DNA of 5,898 nt, from contig SFJN01000162.1 in NCBI GenBank assembly GCA_004555055.1, positions 1-5,898 on the forward strand, given 5' to 3'. Below, in pieces: positions 5,818 to 5,898 of the stretch. Origin of the DNA: Bacteroidales bacterium (GTDB lineage Bacteria; Bacteroidota; Bacteroidia; Bacteroidales; Bacteroidaceae). Under the pieces are notes generated by a model. The model searched no databases and had not been told where the DNA came from. It was given only the letters and a program-made list of their open reading frames with translations. The position numbers and the translations under genes are program-made. Every line of letters begins with the position of its first letter. The first letter of the stretch is position 1.

Positions 5818-5893
5818 AAAGCTCTGGAGCAGCGAGCGGAGAGGCTAAGTTTACTTAGACTATCCCGAGTCGCGACAGAGCAAGGCGAAGCCA
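5818..5893. repeat. Structured dispersed-type repeat, unit B (diverged copy of A)
   Basis: A 76-base unit in the same orientation as unit A and about 50 bases after it. Shared pieces at equivalent positions include a G/A-rich stretch (GCGAGCGGAGAG against GTGAGAGCAGAG), CTATCCCGAG against CTATGCCGAG, and GGCGAAGCCA against GGCGAAGTCA. The outer stem is GCTCTG (5821-5826) with CAGAGC (5876-5881), and the central hairpin is CTAAG (5845-5849) with CTTAG (5854-5858) around TTTA. Both stems sit where unit A has its own, with different bases. The window ends five bases later, so more units may follow. Confidence 0.55.
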
Positions 5894-5898
5894 AGTGG

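Larger units (their letters stand above)
5633..5898. other. Non-coding tail holding clustered structured repeats
   Basis: I find no convincing protein gene, tRNA or rRNA on either strand. The stretch holds two related repeat units (5688-5765 and 5818-5893) and a 23-base inverted repeat flanking the first; these are listed separately. A minor palindromic stretch, AGTTTTCGAACT (5641-5652), lies just after the stop of the preceding gene. It is too short a stem to call a terminator. Confidence 0.7.

Noticed and set aside
5688..5893. CRISPR array
   Set aside because: There are only two diverged units of about 77 bases with internal pairing and no short identical repeats with uniform spacers.

Overview
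The window looks like a chromosomal stretch of a Bacteroidales bacterium, most plausibly of the Prevotellaceae or a close relative. The reasons are a SusD/RagB-type outer-membrane lipoprotein, an Ndk with the phosphate-loop variant KPCT that I associate with Bacteroidales, promoter elements of the Bacteroidota type (TAnnTTTG at -7), no Shine-Dalgarno sequences before the start codons, and a small secreted protein with a C-terminus like a type IX secretion sorting domain. No strain or species can be named from the sequence alone.

Layout. (1) Positions 20-1642, plus strand: a SusD-like nutrient-binding lipoprotein; its expected SusC partner would lie upstream, outside the window. (2) 1643-1860: a convergent intergenic region with two long hairpins, one fitting each flanking gene as terminator. 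(3) 1861-2328, minus strand: ndk, nucleoside diphosphate kinase. (4) 2329-2486: a divergent promoter region, with a good -33/-7 pair for ndk and a perfect -7 box for the rightward genes. (5) 2487-5632, plus strand: four co-directional genes. They encode a VTC-domain (polyphosphate polymerase-like, triphosphate-tunnel fold) protein, a DUF4956 multi-pass inner-membrane protein, a DUF2490 outer-membrane beta-barrel-like protein, and a 141-residue secreted protein with a T9SS-like C-terminal segment. Hairpins before the third and fourth genes suggest partial termination or separate units. (6) 5633-5898: no gene. This tail holds two related, non-coding, structured repeat units of about 77 bases in the same orientation, the first flanked by a 23-base imperfect inverted repeat.

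How the parts may work together. The VTC and DUF4956 proteins are commonly neighbours in bacteria. By analogy with the eukaryotic VTC complex, which makes polyphosphate and moves it through the membrane, they could form a cytoplasmic polymerase plus membrane partner. The DUF2490 and secreted proteins would then be envelope or surface components. Ndk and the SusD-like protein look unrelated to this cluster, although Ndk handles nucleoside triphosphates. The most unusual items are this four-gene envelope cluster and the tandem structured repeats, whose stems are kept in equivalent positions although their sequences differ.
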